Assembly: GCA_963721005.1 (NCBI GenBank)
Contig: CAVRHR010000006.1
Span: forward strand, 1 to 64,000
Direction: 5' to 3'
From: VAZQ01 sp963721005
GTDB lineage: Bacteria > Pseudomonadota > Alphaproteobacteria > Rhizobiales > Xanthobacteraceae
DNA: 64,000 nucleotides
Both the position numbers and the translations under genes were made by a program. The notes below the pieces were generated by a model. That model saw only the letters and a program-made list of their open reading frames with translations. It searched no databases and was not told the origin of the DNA. This document shows positions 19,829-28,233 of this stretch, piece after piece. The stretch's first letter is position 1; every line of letters starts with the position of its first letter.

Positions 19829-20242
19829 ATGCTGCAACCGACGCGCACGAAGTTCCGCAAGGCGCACAAAGGCCGTATCCACGGCCTTGCGACTTCGGGC
19901 GCCACGCTCGCCTTCGGCCAATACGGCCTCAAGGCGGTGGAGCCGGAGCGGATCACCGCGCGCCAGATCGAAGCCGCGCGCCGGGCGCTCACCCGCCACA
20001 TGAAGCGCTCCGGGCGGGTGTGGATTCGGGTCTATCCGGACGTGCCGGTGTCGAAGAAGCCGTTGGAGGTCCGCATGGGATCGGGCAAGGGCGCACCCGA
20101 GTTCTGGGTCGCGCGCGTCAAGCCGGGCCGCATCCTGTTCGAGATCGACGGCGTGCCGCTGCTGCTGGCGCGCGAAGCGCTGTCGCTGGCGGCCGCCAAG
20201 CTGCCGATCAAGACGCGCTTCGTCGAGCGCATCGCGGAATAG
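19829..20242 (+). CDS. rplP: 50S ribosomal protein L16
   Basis: 137 residues, full length: MLQPTRTKFRKAHKGRIHG at the start and MGSGKGAPEFWVARVKPGR in the second half, the loop close to the peptidyl transferase centre that carries the hydroxylated arginine in some bacteria. Normal S10-operon position, 20 bp before rpmC. Confidence 0.98.
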   Translation: MLQPTRTKFRKAHKGRIHGLATSGATLAFGQYGLKAVEPERITARQIEAARRALTRHMKRSGRVWIRVYPDVPVSKKPLEVRMGSGKGAPEFWVARVKPGRILFEIDGVPLLLAREALSLAAAKLPIKTRFVERIAE

Positions 20243-20261
20243 ATGTCGAGGAACCGACCAT

Positions 20262-20519
20262 ATGAAACCCGATGATCTCAGGGCCATGACCATCGACCAG
20301 CTCGATGACGAGGTCCTCAAGCTCAAGAAGGAGCAGTTCAACCTGCGCTTTCAGCGAGCCACAGGGCAGCTCGAGAACACGTCGCGGGTGCGGCAGGTGC
20401 GTCGCGACATCGCGCGCATCAAGACGATCGCGGCGCAGAAGCGCCCCGCGCAGCCCGGCCCGGTGGCGGGTGCCGCGTCCATCAAACCCAAGCGCGCCGC
20501 GCGCTCAAAAGCGAAGTAG
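20262..20519 (+). CDS. rpmC: 50S ribosomal protein L29
   Basis: 85 residues, longer than the usual 65-68. The helical-hairpin body (MKPDDLRAMTIDQLDDEVL .. RVRQVRRDIARIKT) is typical; the last ~25 residues are a Pro/Ala/Lys-rich extension ending SKAK. It lies at the tunnel exit. rpsQ follows after 9 bp. Confidence 0.95.
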   Translation: MKPDDLRAMTIDQLDDEVLKLKKEQFNLRFQRATGQLENTSRVRQVRRDIARIKTIAAQKRPAQPGPVAGAASIKPKRAARSKAK

Positions 20520-20528
20520 AGGGTCGAG

Positions 20529-20780
20529 ATGCCGAAGCGCACGCTCCATGGCGTCGTGGTCAGCGACAAGCAGGACAAGACCGTCATCGTGAAGGTCGAG
20601 CGCCGCTATACGCACCCCATGCTCAAGAAAACGGTGCGAAGCTCGAAGAAATACTACGCCCACGACGAGAAGAACGAGTTCTCGGTGGGCGATCTGGTCT
20701 GGATCGAGGAGCGCCGCCCGCTGTCGAAGCTCAAGCGCTGGGAAGTGACCCAAGGCGAGAAGAAGAAGAAAGTCGGTTGA
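20529..20780 (+). CDS. rpsQ: 30S ribosomal protein S17
   Basis: 83 residues, OB-fold 16S rRNA-binding protein, with the conserved LHGVVVSDKQDKTVIVKVER and HDEKNEFSVGDLVWIEE blocks. Last gene of the S10 group; rplN of the spc group begins 37 bp later with no obvious terminator between. Confidence 0.97.
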   Translation: MPKRTLHGVVVSDKQDKTVIVKVERRYTHPMLKKTVRSSKKYYAHDEKNEFSVGDLVWIEERRPLSKLKRWEVTQGEKKKKVG

Positions 20781-20817
20781 GCGCCATGCGCGCAGAAACA
20801 ATTGCGAGAGCACGATC

Positions 20818-21186
20818 ATGATCCAGATGCAGACCAGGCTCGATGTGGCCGATAATTCCGGTGCGCGCAGCGTCATGTGCATCAAGGTGCTCGGCGGCTC
20901 CAAGCGGAAATACGCCACCATCGGCGACGTCATCGTCGTGTCGGTGAAGGAGGCGATCCCGCGCGGCCGCGTGAAGAAGGGCGAGGTGATGAAGGCGGTG
21001 GTGGTGCGCGTGCGCAAGGACATCCACCGGCCCGACGGCTCGGTCATCCGGTTCGACCGCAATGCGGCGGTGCTGATCAACCCGCAGATGGAGCCGGTCG
21101 GAACCCGCATCTTCGGACCGGTTCCGCGCGAGCTGCGCGCCAAGAATCACATGAAGATCATCTCGCTCGCCCCGGAGGTGCTGTGA
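20818..21186 (+). CDS. rplN: 50S ribosomal protein L14
   Basis: 122 residues, exact family length, MIQMQTRLDVADNSGARSVMCIKVLGG to the end. It forms part of the subunit interface. Its TGA stop overlaps the ATG of rplX (TGATG at 21184-21188), so the two are translationally coupled. Confidence 0.98.
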   Translation: MIQMQTRLDVADNSGARSVMCIKVLGGSKRKYATIGDVIVVSVKEAIPRGRVKKGEVMKAVVVRVRKDIHRPDGSVIRFDRNAAVLINPQMEPVGTRIFGPVPRELRAKNHMKIISLAPEVL

Positions 21187-21503
21187 TGGCCGCCAAGATC
21201 AAGAAGGGCGATACCGTGATCATGCGCACCGGCCGCGACAAGGGCCGCCGCGGCGAGGTGATCGAGGTGCGGCCGAGCGAGAGCCGGGCGCTGGTGCGCG
21301 GCATCAACATGGTCAAGCGTCACCAGAAGCAGACCGCGCAGCAGGACGGCGGGGTCATCAGCAAGGAGGCGCCGGTGCACCTCTCCAACCTGGCGCTGGC
21401 CGATCCCAAGGACGGCAAGCCGACCCGGGTCGGTTTCAGCATATTGCCGGATGGCCGCAAGGTGCGCGTCGCGAAGCGCTCGGGAGTCGAGATCGATGGC
21501 TGA
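21186..21503 (+). CDS. rplX: 50S ribosomal protein L24
   Basis: 105 residues, starting AAKIKKGDTVIMRTGRDKG (KOW motif) and continuing INMVKRHQK. An assembly-initiator protein for the 50S subunit. Both ends overlap neighbours: its start overlaps the rplN stop and its last eight bases overlap the rplE start. Confidence 0.97.
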   Translation: MAAKIKKGDTVIMRTGRDKGRRGEVIEVRPSESRALVRGINMVKRHQKQTAQQDGGVISKEAPVHLSNLALADPKDGKPTRVGFSILPDGRKVRVAKRSGVEIDG

Positions 21504-22218
21504 CAAGAAAGACAAGGGCGATTCCAAGAAGCCTGAAAAGGCGGATCGCGCGCCCAAGCCCGGCAAGGTCGAGAAGACGCCGAAGGCCGCCAAGGCCAAG
21601 CCCACCAAGGGCGAGGCGGCTGCGGCCGGCGAGGGGGGCGAGCCGGCGAAGCATGCGCGCGAGCCGGAAGAACGCGTCATCCCGCGGCTGAAGACCTATT
21701 TCGAGGACGTGGTGCGCCAGAAGCTGGCCGAGGAGTTCGGCTACAAGAACCGGATGCAGGTGCCGGTGCTGGAGAAGGTGGTCATCAACATGGGCATCGG
21801 CGAAGGCGTCAACGACCGCAAGAAGGTCGAGCAGGCGGCCGCCGATCTCGGGCTGATCGCCGGGCAGAAAGCCGTGATCACCAGGGCGCGCAAGTCGATC
21901 GCCACCTTCAAGGTGCGCGACGGCCAGGCGATCGGCTGCAAGGTGACGCTGCGCAAGACCCGCATGTACGAGTTCATCGACCGGCTCATCAATATCGGGC
22001 TGCCCCGCGTGCGCGATTTTCGCGGGCTCAATCCCAAGAGCTTCGACGGCGGCGGCAACTACACCTTGGGCATCAAGGAGCACATCATCTTCCCCGAGAT
22101 CGACTACGACAAGGCGACTGACATCTGGGGCATGGATATCACGGTTTGCACCACCGCCAGGACCGACGCCGAGGCGCGCGCGTTGCTGACCGCATTCAAC
22201 TTTCCCTTCCGGCAGTGA
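21496..22218 (+). CDS. rplE: 50S ribosomal protein L5 with a basic N-terminal extension
   Basis: 240 residues against about 180-187 for the family. The conserved body starts near residue 60 (IPRLKTYFEDVVRQKL, then VLEKVVINMGIGEG and NYTLGIKEHIIFPEIDYD). The first ~57 residues are low-complexity, rich in Lys, Pro, Ala and Glu, and probably disordered. ATG 21496 overlaps the end of rplX; no better in-frame start with a ribosome binding site is seen near codon 60. L5 binds 5S rRNA and contacts the P-site tRNA. Confidence 0.95.
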   Translation: MADKKDKGDSKKPEKADRAPKPGKVEKTPKAAKAKPTKGEAAAAGEGGEPAKHAREPEERVIPRLKTYFEDVVRQKLAEEFGYKNRMQVPVLEKVVINMGIGEGVNDRKKVEQAAADLGLIAGQKAVITRARKSIATFKVRDGQAIGCKVTLRKTRMYEFIDRLINIGLPRVRDFRGLNPKSFDGGGNYTLGIKEHIIFPEIDYDKATDIWGMDITVCTTARTDAEARALLTAFNFPFRQ

Positions 22219-22256
22219 GGCCTTAGGTCCTCAAACGCGGACATCAGGAGACCCGA

Positions 22257-22562
22257 ATGGCGAAGAAGAGCTCGATCGAGAAGAACAACCGTCGGCAACG
22301 GTTGACCAAGAAATTCTCGGGCCGTCGCGCGCGGCTCAAAGCGATCGCGCGCGACAAGAGCAGGCCGACCGAGGACCGTTTTGCCGCGACGCTCAAGCTG
22401 GCGGAGCTGCCGCGCAACTCCTCGCCGACGCGCATTCACAACCGGTGCGAGATCACCGGCCGGCCGAAGGCCTATTACCGCAAGCTGCGGATGAGCCGTA
22501 TCGCGCTGCGGGATCTCGGCTCCAAGGGCCTTATCCCGGGTCTCGTGAAGTCGAGCTGGTAG
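22257..22562 (+). CDS. rpsN: 30S ribosomal protein S14 (zinc-free type)
   Basis: 101 residues with a single cysteine (NRCEITGRPKAYYRKLR), so this is the long C-minus form rather than the short zinc-binding form. AGGAG precedes ATG 22257. It lies between rplE and rpsH in the usual spc order. Confidence 0.98.
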   Translation: MAKKSSIEKNNRRQRLTKKFSGRRARLKAIARDKSRPTEDRFAATLKLAELPRNSSPTRIHNRCEITGRPKAYYRKLRMSRIALRDLGSKGLIPGLVKSSW

Positions 22563-22574
22563 GAGCATCGAGCG

Positions 22575-22973
22575 ATGGCCTTGAACGATCCGCTCGGCGA
22601 TATGATCGCCCGTATCCACAATGCGCAGATGCGCGCCAAGGCGAAGGTGTCGACGCCTTCCTCGCGCCTGCGCATGAACGTGCTGGACGTCCTCAAGAGC
22701 GAGGGCTTCATCCGCGGCTATGCCGCGGTGGAGCATTCCAACGGGCATGCGGAGCTCGAGATCGAGCTCAAATATTTCGACGGCGAGCCGGTGATCCGGG
22801 AGATCTCCCGCGTCTCCAAGCCCGGCCGGCGCGTCTATGCCTCGGTGAAGGCGTTGCCGCGCGTCAACAACGGCCTCGGGGTCGCCATCCTGTCGACCCC
22901 CAAGGGCGTGATGGCCGACCACGATGCCCGCGACGCCAATGTCGGCGGCGAGATTCTCTGCACGGTGTTCTAA
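22575..22973 (+). CDS. rpsH: 30S ribosomal protein S8
   Basis: 132 residues, MALNDPLGDMIARIHNAQMRAK to the end, with the C-terminal block STPKGVMADHDAR. It binds 16S helix 21; in E. coli it is the translational repressor of the spc operon. The 42-bp spacer to rplF contains a GCGGATACCGTGATTTGAAAT stretch that resembles a dispersed rhizobial intergenic repeat. Confidence 0.98.
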   Translation: MALNDPLGDMIARIHNAQMRAKAKVSTPSSRLRMNVLDVLKSEGFIRGYAAVEHSNGHAELEIELKYFDGEPVIREISRVSKPGRRVYASVKALPRVNNGLGVAILSTPKGVMADHDARDANVGGEILCTVF

Positions 22974-23015
22974 AGCGGATACCGTGATTTGAAATGATGC
23001 AAACGGAATAGAGCC

Positions 23016-23549
23016 ATGTCGCGAGTCGGGAAAAAAGTTGTCGCCATACCGGCGGGGGTCACCGCCAATGTCGACGGCCAGACCGTCAAGGTGAAGGGCC
23101 CCAAGGGCGCCGTCCAGCTCGTGCTGCACGGCGATGTCGGCGCCAAGCTCGATGCCAGCGGGATCCAGGTCGACCCGCGCAACGAGACCAAGCTGGCGCG
23201 GGCGCTGTGGGGAACCTCGCGGGCGCTGATCGCCAACCTGATCACCGGGGTGAGCAAGGGCTTCGAGCGGCGGCTGGAGATCACCGGTGTGGGCTATCGG
23301 GCGAGCGTGCAGGGCAAGAACCTGCAGATCGCGCTCGGCTACAGCCACGATATCGTGCATCCGATTCCGGACGGAATCACGATCGTGACCCCGAAGCCGA
23401 CCGAGATCGTGGTAACCGGCATCGACAAGCAGAAGGTCGGCCAGGTGGCGGCCAATATCCGCGACTACCGGCCGCCCGAGCCGTACAAGGGCAAGGGCAT
23501 CAAATTCGCGGGCGAGTTCATCTTCCGCAAGCAAGGCAAGAAGAAGTAA
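23016..23549 (+). CDS. rplF: 50S ribosomal protein L6
   Basis: 177 residues, full length, MSRVGKKVVAIPAGVTANV to YKGKGIKFAGEFIFRKQGKK. Two repeated RNA-binding domains. It lies at the base of the L7/L12 stalk near the factor-binding site. Separated from rplR by 68 bp. Confidence 0.98.
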   Translation: MSRVGKKVVAIPAGVTANVDGQTVKVKGPKGAVQLVLHGDVGAKLDASGIQVDPRNETKLARALWGTSRALIANLITGVSKGFERRLEITGVGYRASVQGKNLQIALGYSHDIVHPIPDGITIVTPKPTEIVVTGIDKQKVGQVAANIRDYRPPEPYKGKGIKFAGEFIFRKQGKKK

Positions 23550-23617
23550 TCGCGCCCGCCCCTTCCTCTTGGTGGGGGCAGGTGTGCGTGGTGCAGGACG
23601 GGCGATAGGAGCCGACG

Positions 23618-23980
23618 ATGGCGACAGTCAAGGATCGGGGTGAGCGGCGGACCGGGCGCGTGCGCCGGACCATCAGGCGCGCCGCCGGCAGCCGGGCGCG
23701 GCTTTCGGTCTTCCGCTCCTCCAAGCACATCTATGCGCAGATCATCGACGACGAGAAGGGCGAGACGCTGGCGGCCGCGTCGTCGGTCGAGAAGGAGACC
23801 CGCGGCAGCCTCAAGACCGGTGCCGATGTCGGTGCCGCCAAGGCGGTCGGCAAGCTGGTCGCCGAGCGGGCGCTCGGCAAGGGCGTCACCGAGGTGATCT
23901 TCGACCGCGGCGGCTACCGGTACCACGGACGCGTCAAGGCACTGGCGGATGCGGCGCGCGAGGGTGGCCTCAAATTCTAG
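23618..23980 (+). CDS. rplR: 50S ribosomal protein L18
   Basis: 120 residues, 5S rRNA-binding. The RARLSVFRSSKHIYAQIIDD and FDRGGYRYHGRVKALADAAR blocks are typical of the family. Preceded by AGGAG. rpsE begins 57 bp downstream. Confidence 0.97.
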   Translation: MATVKDRGERRTGRVRRTIRRAAGSRARLSVFRSSKHIYAQIIDDEKGETLAAASSVEKETRGSLKTGADVGAAKAVGKLVAERALGKGVTEVIFDRGGYRYHGRVKALADAAREGGLKF

Positions 23981-24037
23981 CGGACACGGGCGCGGGCTCG
24001 AGCCCGCGCGAAACGGAACATCGAATGGAACATCCTC

Positions 24038-24580
24038 ATGGCACGTGAGCGCGAGCGGGAAGACAGCGAATTCACCGACAAGCTTGTCCACATCAATCGC
24101 GTGGCCAAGGTGGTGAAGGGCGGCCGTAGGTTCGGCTTTGCCGCGCTGGTCATCGTCGGCGACGAGAAGGGCCGGGTCGGGTTCGGCCACGGCAAGGCGC
24201 GCGAGGTGCCGGAAGCGATCCGCAAGGCGACCGAAGCCGCCAAGCGCAGCCTCATCCGGGTGCCGCTGCGCGAAGGCCGCACCCTGCATCACGACGTCGC
24301 CGGGCGTCACGGCGCCGGCAAGGTGTTTCTGCGCGCGGCGCCTCCCGGCACCGGCATCATCGCCGGCGGACCGATGCGCGCCGTGTTCGAGACGCTCGGC
24401 ATGCAGGACGTGGTGGCGAAATCGATGGGATCGTCCAACCCCTACAACATGGTGCGGGCGACCTTCGATGCGCTCAAGCGCCAGGATTCGCCGCGCTCGG
24501 TCGCGGCGCGGCGCAACATCAAGGTTTCGACCCTGCAGGGTCGCCGCCGCGAGGGCGATACCGAGCAGGTCGCCGAGTAA
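24038..24580 (+). CDS. rpsE: 30S ribosomal protein S5
   Basis: 180 residues. The RNA-binding N-terminal part has LVHINRVAKVVKGGRRFGF, followed by GHGKAREVPEAIRKA and GTGIIAGGPMRAVFE. It takes part in decoding fidelity and forms the mRNA entry with S3 and S4. The order rplR-rpsE-rpmD-rplO is standard. Confidence 0.98.
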   Translation: MAREREREDSEFTDKLVHINRVAKVVKGGRRFGFAALVIVGDEKGRVGFGHGKAREVPEAIRKATEAAKRSLIRVPLREGRTLHHDVAGRHGAGKVFLRAAPPGTGIIAGGPMRAVFETLGMQDVVAKSMGSSNPYNMVRATFDALKRQDSPRSVAARRNIKVSTLQGRRREGDTEQVAE

Positions 24581-24609
24581 CATTTGGAGACCCGAGCCGG
24601 GAGGCCGAC

Positions 24610-24804
24610 ATGAGCAAATCCGCCAAAGTGATCACGATCCAGCAAGTCGGCAGCCCCATTCGCCGTCACCATTCCCAGCGCGAGACCCTGATCGGGCTCA
24701 AGCTCAACCGGATCGGGCGCACCGTGCAGGTTCCGGACACGCCGGCGACCCGCGGCATGATCGCCAAGATCCAGCACCTCGTGCGCGTGGTGGGCCAGGA
24801 CTAG
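24610..24804 (+). CDS. rpmD: 50S ribosomal protein L30
   Basis: 64 residues, SAKVITIQQVGSPIRRHHSQ then LIGLKLNRIGRTVQVPDTP, the usual short bacterial form. It lies 78 bp before rplO. Confidence 0.96.
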   Translation: MSKSAKVITIQQVGSPIRRHHSQRETLIGLKLNRIGRTVQVPDTPATRGMIAKIQHLVRVVGQD

Positions 24805-24882
24805 AACTTCATGCCAGGTGAGGCAGGCTCGGCCGCAGGCCGATGCCGGCCCCGGGCGTCGGAAAAGACAGAGGACCATGCG

Positions 24883-25374
24883 ATGAAGCTGCACGAACTT
24901 TCAGATCGGCCGGGTGCGCGCAAGAAGCGCGCACGCATCGGCCGCGGCATCGGTTCCGGCACCGGCAAGACCGGCGGCCGCGGCGGCAAGGGCCAGACGG
25001 CGCGCTCGGGCGTGCGCATCAAGGGCTTCGAAGGCGGCCAGATGCCGCTGCACCGGCGTCTGCCCAAGCGCGGCTTCCGCAATACCTCGTTCCAGATCAA
25101 GCTGAACGAGGTCAATTTGGGCCGCATCCAGACCGCGATCGATGCCGGCAGGCTCGATCCCGCCGCCACCATCGACAGCGCGGCGCTGGCCAAGGCCGGG
25201 GTGATCCGGCGCGCCAAGGCCGGGGTGCGGATTCTCGGCATGGGCGAGCTCAAGGCCAAGATCGCGTTGTCGGTCTGGGGTGCTTCCAAGTCCGCCGTCG
25301 CGGCGGTCGAAAAGGCCGGCGGCTCGGTCACGATTTTGGCACCGGCGCGCGAGGCAGGCGAACAGGCGGCTTGA
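24883..25374 (+). CDS. rplO: 50S ribosomal protein L15
   Basis: 163 residues. I chose ATG 24883 (MKLHELSDRPGARKKRAR) as the family start; the upstream in-frame codons 24811-24882 look non-coding. The Gly/Arg-rich N-terminal part GRGIGSGTGKTGGRGGKGQ and PLHRRLPKRGF are typical. secY follows after 52 bp. Confidence 0.97.
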   Translation: MKLHELSDRPGARKKRARIGRGIGSGTGKTGGRGGKGQTARSGVRIKGFEGGQMPLHRRLPKRGFRNTSFQIKLNEVNLGRIQTAIDAGRLDPAATIDSAALAKAGVIRRAKAGVRILGMGELKAKIALSVWGASKSAVAAVEKAGGSVTILAPAREAGEQAA

Positions 25375-25426
25375 TCCCTATATAGGTCGAACGCCGTCCG
25401 GGGGCGGCAAGCGGAGCTTCAGGATC

Positions 25427-26758
25427 ATGGCCTCAGCAGCGGAACAACTTGCAGCCAATCTGAACTTCTCGGCGCTGGCCAAGGCGGAGGAGCTGAAGAA
25501 GCGCATCTGGTTCACGGTCGGCGCGCTCCTGGTCTATCGGCTGGGTACCTATATACCGCTGCCCGGCATCGACCCGAACATCTGGGAGCAGGTTTTCCGC
25601 ACCCAGGCGGGCGGCATCCTCGGCATGTTCAACATGTTCTCGGGCGGCGGCATCCACCGCATGGCCATCTTCGCCCTCAACATCATGCCCTACATCTCGG
25701 CCTCCATCATCATCCAGCTGATGACCACGGTGTCGCCCACCCTGGAGCAGCTCAAGAAGGAGGGCGAATCCGGCCGCAAGGCCATGAACCAATACACGCG
25801 CTATCTGACCGTGCTGCTGGCGGCCTTCCAGTCCTACGGCATCGCGGTTGGCCTCGAGGGCTCCGGCAACGTGGTGAGCGATCCCGGTCTGATGTTCCGC
25901 ATCTCCACCATGATCACGCTTTCCGGCGGCACCATCTTCCTGATGTGGCTGGGCGAGCAGGTGACGGCCCGCGGCATCGGCAACGGTACCTCGCTCATCA
26001 TCATGTCGGGCATCGTGGCCGAACTGCCCTCGGCGATCGCGCAAACCCTCGAGCTCGGGCGCCAGGGGGCGCTGTCGGGCATGCTCATTCTTGCCATCGT
26101 GGTGGTGGCGGTCGCGGTGATCACCTTCATCGTGTTCATGGAGCGCGCGCAACGCCGGCTGCTGATTCAGTATCCCAAACGGCAGGTCGGCAACCGCATG
26201 TTCGAGGGGCAATCCTCGCATCTGCCGCTCAAGCTCAACACCTCGGGCGTGATCCCGCCGATCTTCGCCTCCTCGCTGCTGTTGTTGCCGGCGACCGTCG
26301 CCAACTTCAACGCCGGCGGCGGCCCGGACTGGTTCATCACCATCACCTCCCAGCTCGGGCACGGGCGGCCGCTTTTCCTGCTGTTCTACATCGGCCTCAT
26401 CGTGTTCTTCGCCTTCTTCTATACCGCGATCGTGTTCAACCCGACCGAGACCGCGGACAATCTCAAGAAACACGGCGGCTTCATTCCCGGCATCCGGCCC
26501 GGCGAGCGCACGGCGGAATACATCGACTATGTGCTCTCCCGCATCACCTGCATTGGTGCCGGCTACCTCGCCCTGGTCTGTATCTGTCCGGAAATCCTGA
26601 CCTACTATCAGCCCGGCCTGTTCTATTTCGGCGGTACATCCTTGCTGATCGTGGTCAGCGTAACCATGGACACGGTGGCGCAGATTCAGGGCTACCTGCT
26701 GGCGCACCAATATGAGGGCCTGATCAAACGTTCGAAGCTGAGGGGGCGGAGAAGATGA
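25427..26758 (+). CDS. secY: Preprotein translocase channel SecY
   Basis: Central pore of the Sec translocon in the inner membrane, 443 residues, ten predicted membrane helices. Conserved features include the plug region, GGGIHRMAIFALNIMPYISAS, GIGNGTSLIIMSGI and the cytosolic loop before GGFIPGIRPG. ATG 25427 gives MASAAEQLAANLNFSALAKA, typical for rhizobia. Its stop overlaps the adk start by four bases. Confidence 0.98.
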   Translation: MASAAEQLAANLNFSALAKAEELKKRIWFTVGALLVYRLGTYIPLPGIDPNIWEQVFRTQAGGILGMFNMFSGGGIHRMAIFALNIMPYISASIIIQLMTTVSPTLEQLKKEGESGRKAMNQYTRYLTVLLAAFQSYGIAVGLEGSGNVVSDPGLMFRISTMITLSGGTIFLMWLGEQVTARGIGNGTSLIIMSGIVAELPSAIAQTLELGRQGALSGMLILAIVVVAVAVITFIVFMERAQRRLLIQYPKRQVGNRMFEGQSSHLPLKLNTSGVIPPIFASSLLLLPATVANFNAGGGPDWFITITSQLGHGRPLFLLFYIGLIVFFAFFYTAIVFNPTETADNLKKHGGFIPGIRPGERTAEYIDYVLSRITCIGAGYLALVCICPEILTYYQPGLFYFGGTSLLIVVSVTMDTVAQIQGYLLAHQYEGLIKRSKLRGRRR

Positions 26759-27552
26759 GGCTGATCCTGCTCGGCCCGCCGGGGGCGGGGAAGGGCACGC
26801 AAGCGCAGCGTCTGGTCAAAAAACACCGCATCGTTCAGCTCTCCACCGGCGACATGTTGCGCGCCGCGGTGGGAGCCGGCACGCCGATCGGACTGCGCGC
26901 CAAGGACATCATGGCGCGCGGCGAGCTGGTTCCCGACGACGTGGTGGTGGCGATCGTCGCCGACCGCATCGATCAGCCCGATGCCAGGAGAGGCTTCATC
27001 CTCGATGGCTTTCCGCGCACGGTGCCGCAGGCGCTGGCGCTCGACCGCATGCTCGCCGCCAAGGGATTGCGGCTCGACGGGGTGATCGAGCTCAAGGTGG
27101 ACGCCGGCATCCTGCACACGCGGATCGCCAACCGGGTGATGGAGACCAAGGCCCGCGGCGAGGCGCTGCGGCCCGACGACAATCCCGAGGTCCTACGCAC
27201 CCGGATCGATGCCTATCGGGCGCAGACCGCCCCGCTGGTCGACTACTTTGCCCGGCAGGGCAGCCTGAAGTCGGTCAACGGCATGGCCCCGATCGCCGAG
27301 GTGGCGCGCGCCATCGATTCGGTGCTCGAAGCGGCTCCTGCCAAAAAGGCTGCGCAAAAAAAGGCCCCGTCCAAGACGTTGGCCGCCAAGCGGCTGCGGG
27401 CCGCCAAGGGGCCGAGGGCCGCCAAGGCGGCCGGGCGCAAGAAGCCGGCTGCCGCCCGGGCGGGCCGGGTTTTGGCTGCCGCCAAACCGGGCCGCAAGAC
27501 CGCCACCCGGGGCAAGACCACGCCGCGCAAAAGCAAATCCCGCCGAGGTTGA
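26755..27552 (+). CDS. adk: Adenylate kinase, short type, with a basic C-terminal tail
   Basis: Interconverts ATP + AMP and 2 ADP in the cytoplasm. Walker A is GPPGAGKGT (7-15); STGDMLRAAV and GFPRT are present. The LID domain is replaced by a short loop (RVMETKARGEALRPDDNPE), the form usual in alphaproteobacteria with ~190 residues. Here a further ~72 residues (about 194-265) are almost entirely Ala, Lys, Arg, Pro and Gly, resembling a histone-H1 tail. The gene overlaps secY by 4 bp, which ties its expression to the spc operon. Confidence 0.96.
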   Translation: MRLILLGPPGAGKGTQAQRLVKKHRIVQLSTGDMLRAAVGAGTPIGLRAKDIMARGELVPDDVVVAIVADRIDQPDARRGFILDGFPRTVPQALALDRMLAAKGLRLDGVIELKVDAGILHTRIANRVMETKARGEALRPDDNPEVLRTRIDAYRAQTAPLVDYFARQGSLKSVNGMAPIAEVARAIDSVLEAAPAKKAAQKKAPSKTLAAKRLRAAKGPRAAKAAGRKKPAAARAGRVLAAAKPGRKTATRGKTTPRKSKSRRG

Positions 27553-27726
27553 CGAGAGGTAGTTGAATCCTTTACAAGCCCACCATCCAGTCTGAGAAGC
27601 TAAAACGATGCCGGGCCCCGAAACCGGGGAGGGTGTCGTGTTATCGCTTGCGGCTAACCCCTTCCAAAGACTGGAAAATCATAATCCGCCGGCCGATTTC
27701 GGAAGCCGGTAGCAGGAGTAACGACC

Positions 27727-28095
27727 GTGGCCCGCATCGCCGGCGTCAATATCCCGACCAACAAACGCGTCGTAATCGCGTTGCAATATATCCATGGGAT
27801 CGGGGCCAAAAAGGCCAAGGAAATCATGACGAAAGTCGGAATTCCCGATGCCCGCAGGGTGGCCCAGCTGACCGACCAGGAAGTGCTGCAGATTCGCGAA
27901 ATGATCGATCGTGATTATATTGTGGAAGGCGATCTGCGGCGCGAGACCTCCATGAACATCAAACGGCTCATGGACCTCGGTTGCTACCGGGGGTTGCGGC
28001 ATCGGCGCAGCCTGCCGGTTCGTGGCCAACGCACCCATACCAACGCCCGCACCCGCAAAGGCCCGGCGAAGGCGATCGCCGGCAAGAAAAAGTAG
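27727..28095 (+). CDS. rpsM: 30S ribosomal protein S13
   Basis: 122 residues, GTG start at 27727 preceded by GCAGGAG. Typical ARIAGVNIPTNKRVVIALQY start and RGQRTHTNARTRKG C-terminus contacting the P-site tRNA. First gene of the alpha operon. The 174-bp spacer upstream contains a CCCCG-AAAC-CGGGG hairpin near 27616-27629. Confidence 0.98.
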   Translation: MARIAGVNIPTNKRVVIALQYIHGIGAKKAKEIMTKVGIPDARRVAQLTDQEVLQIREMIDRDYIVEGDLRRETSMNIKRLMDLGCYRGLRHRRSLPVRGQRTHTNARTRKGPAKAIAGKKK

Positions 28096-28165
28096 CCATC
28101 CCGGGGCGCAGGCAATGTCTACCGCGCGAGCCGGCCGGGGCCGGCGCGCGCGACCAAATGTCGAT

Positions 28166-28182
28166 CTCGGATCAAATCCGAG
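28166..28182 (+). other. Hairpin in the rpsM-rpsK spacer
   Basis: A perfect 7-bp stem CTCGGAT/ATCCGAG with a CAA loop lies in the unusually long 138-bp spacer, next to a GC-rich palindrome CCGGCC..GGCCGG at 28131-28144. No T-run follows, so this is more likely an RNA structure (processing or control) than a terminator. Confidence 0.4.
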
Positions 28183-28233
28183 GCCGGTGACGGGCTCCGC
28201 CAGGTCGGCGCCGGGCCGCGAAAGGAATCGAGA

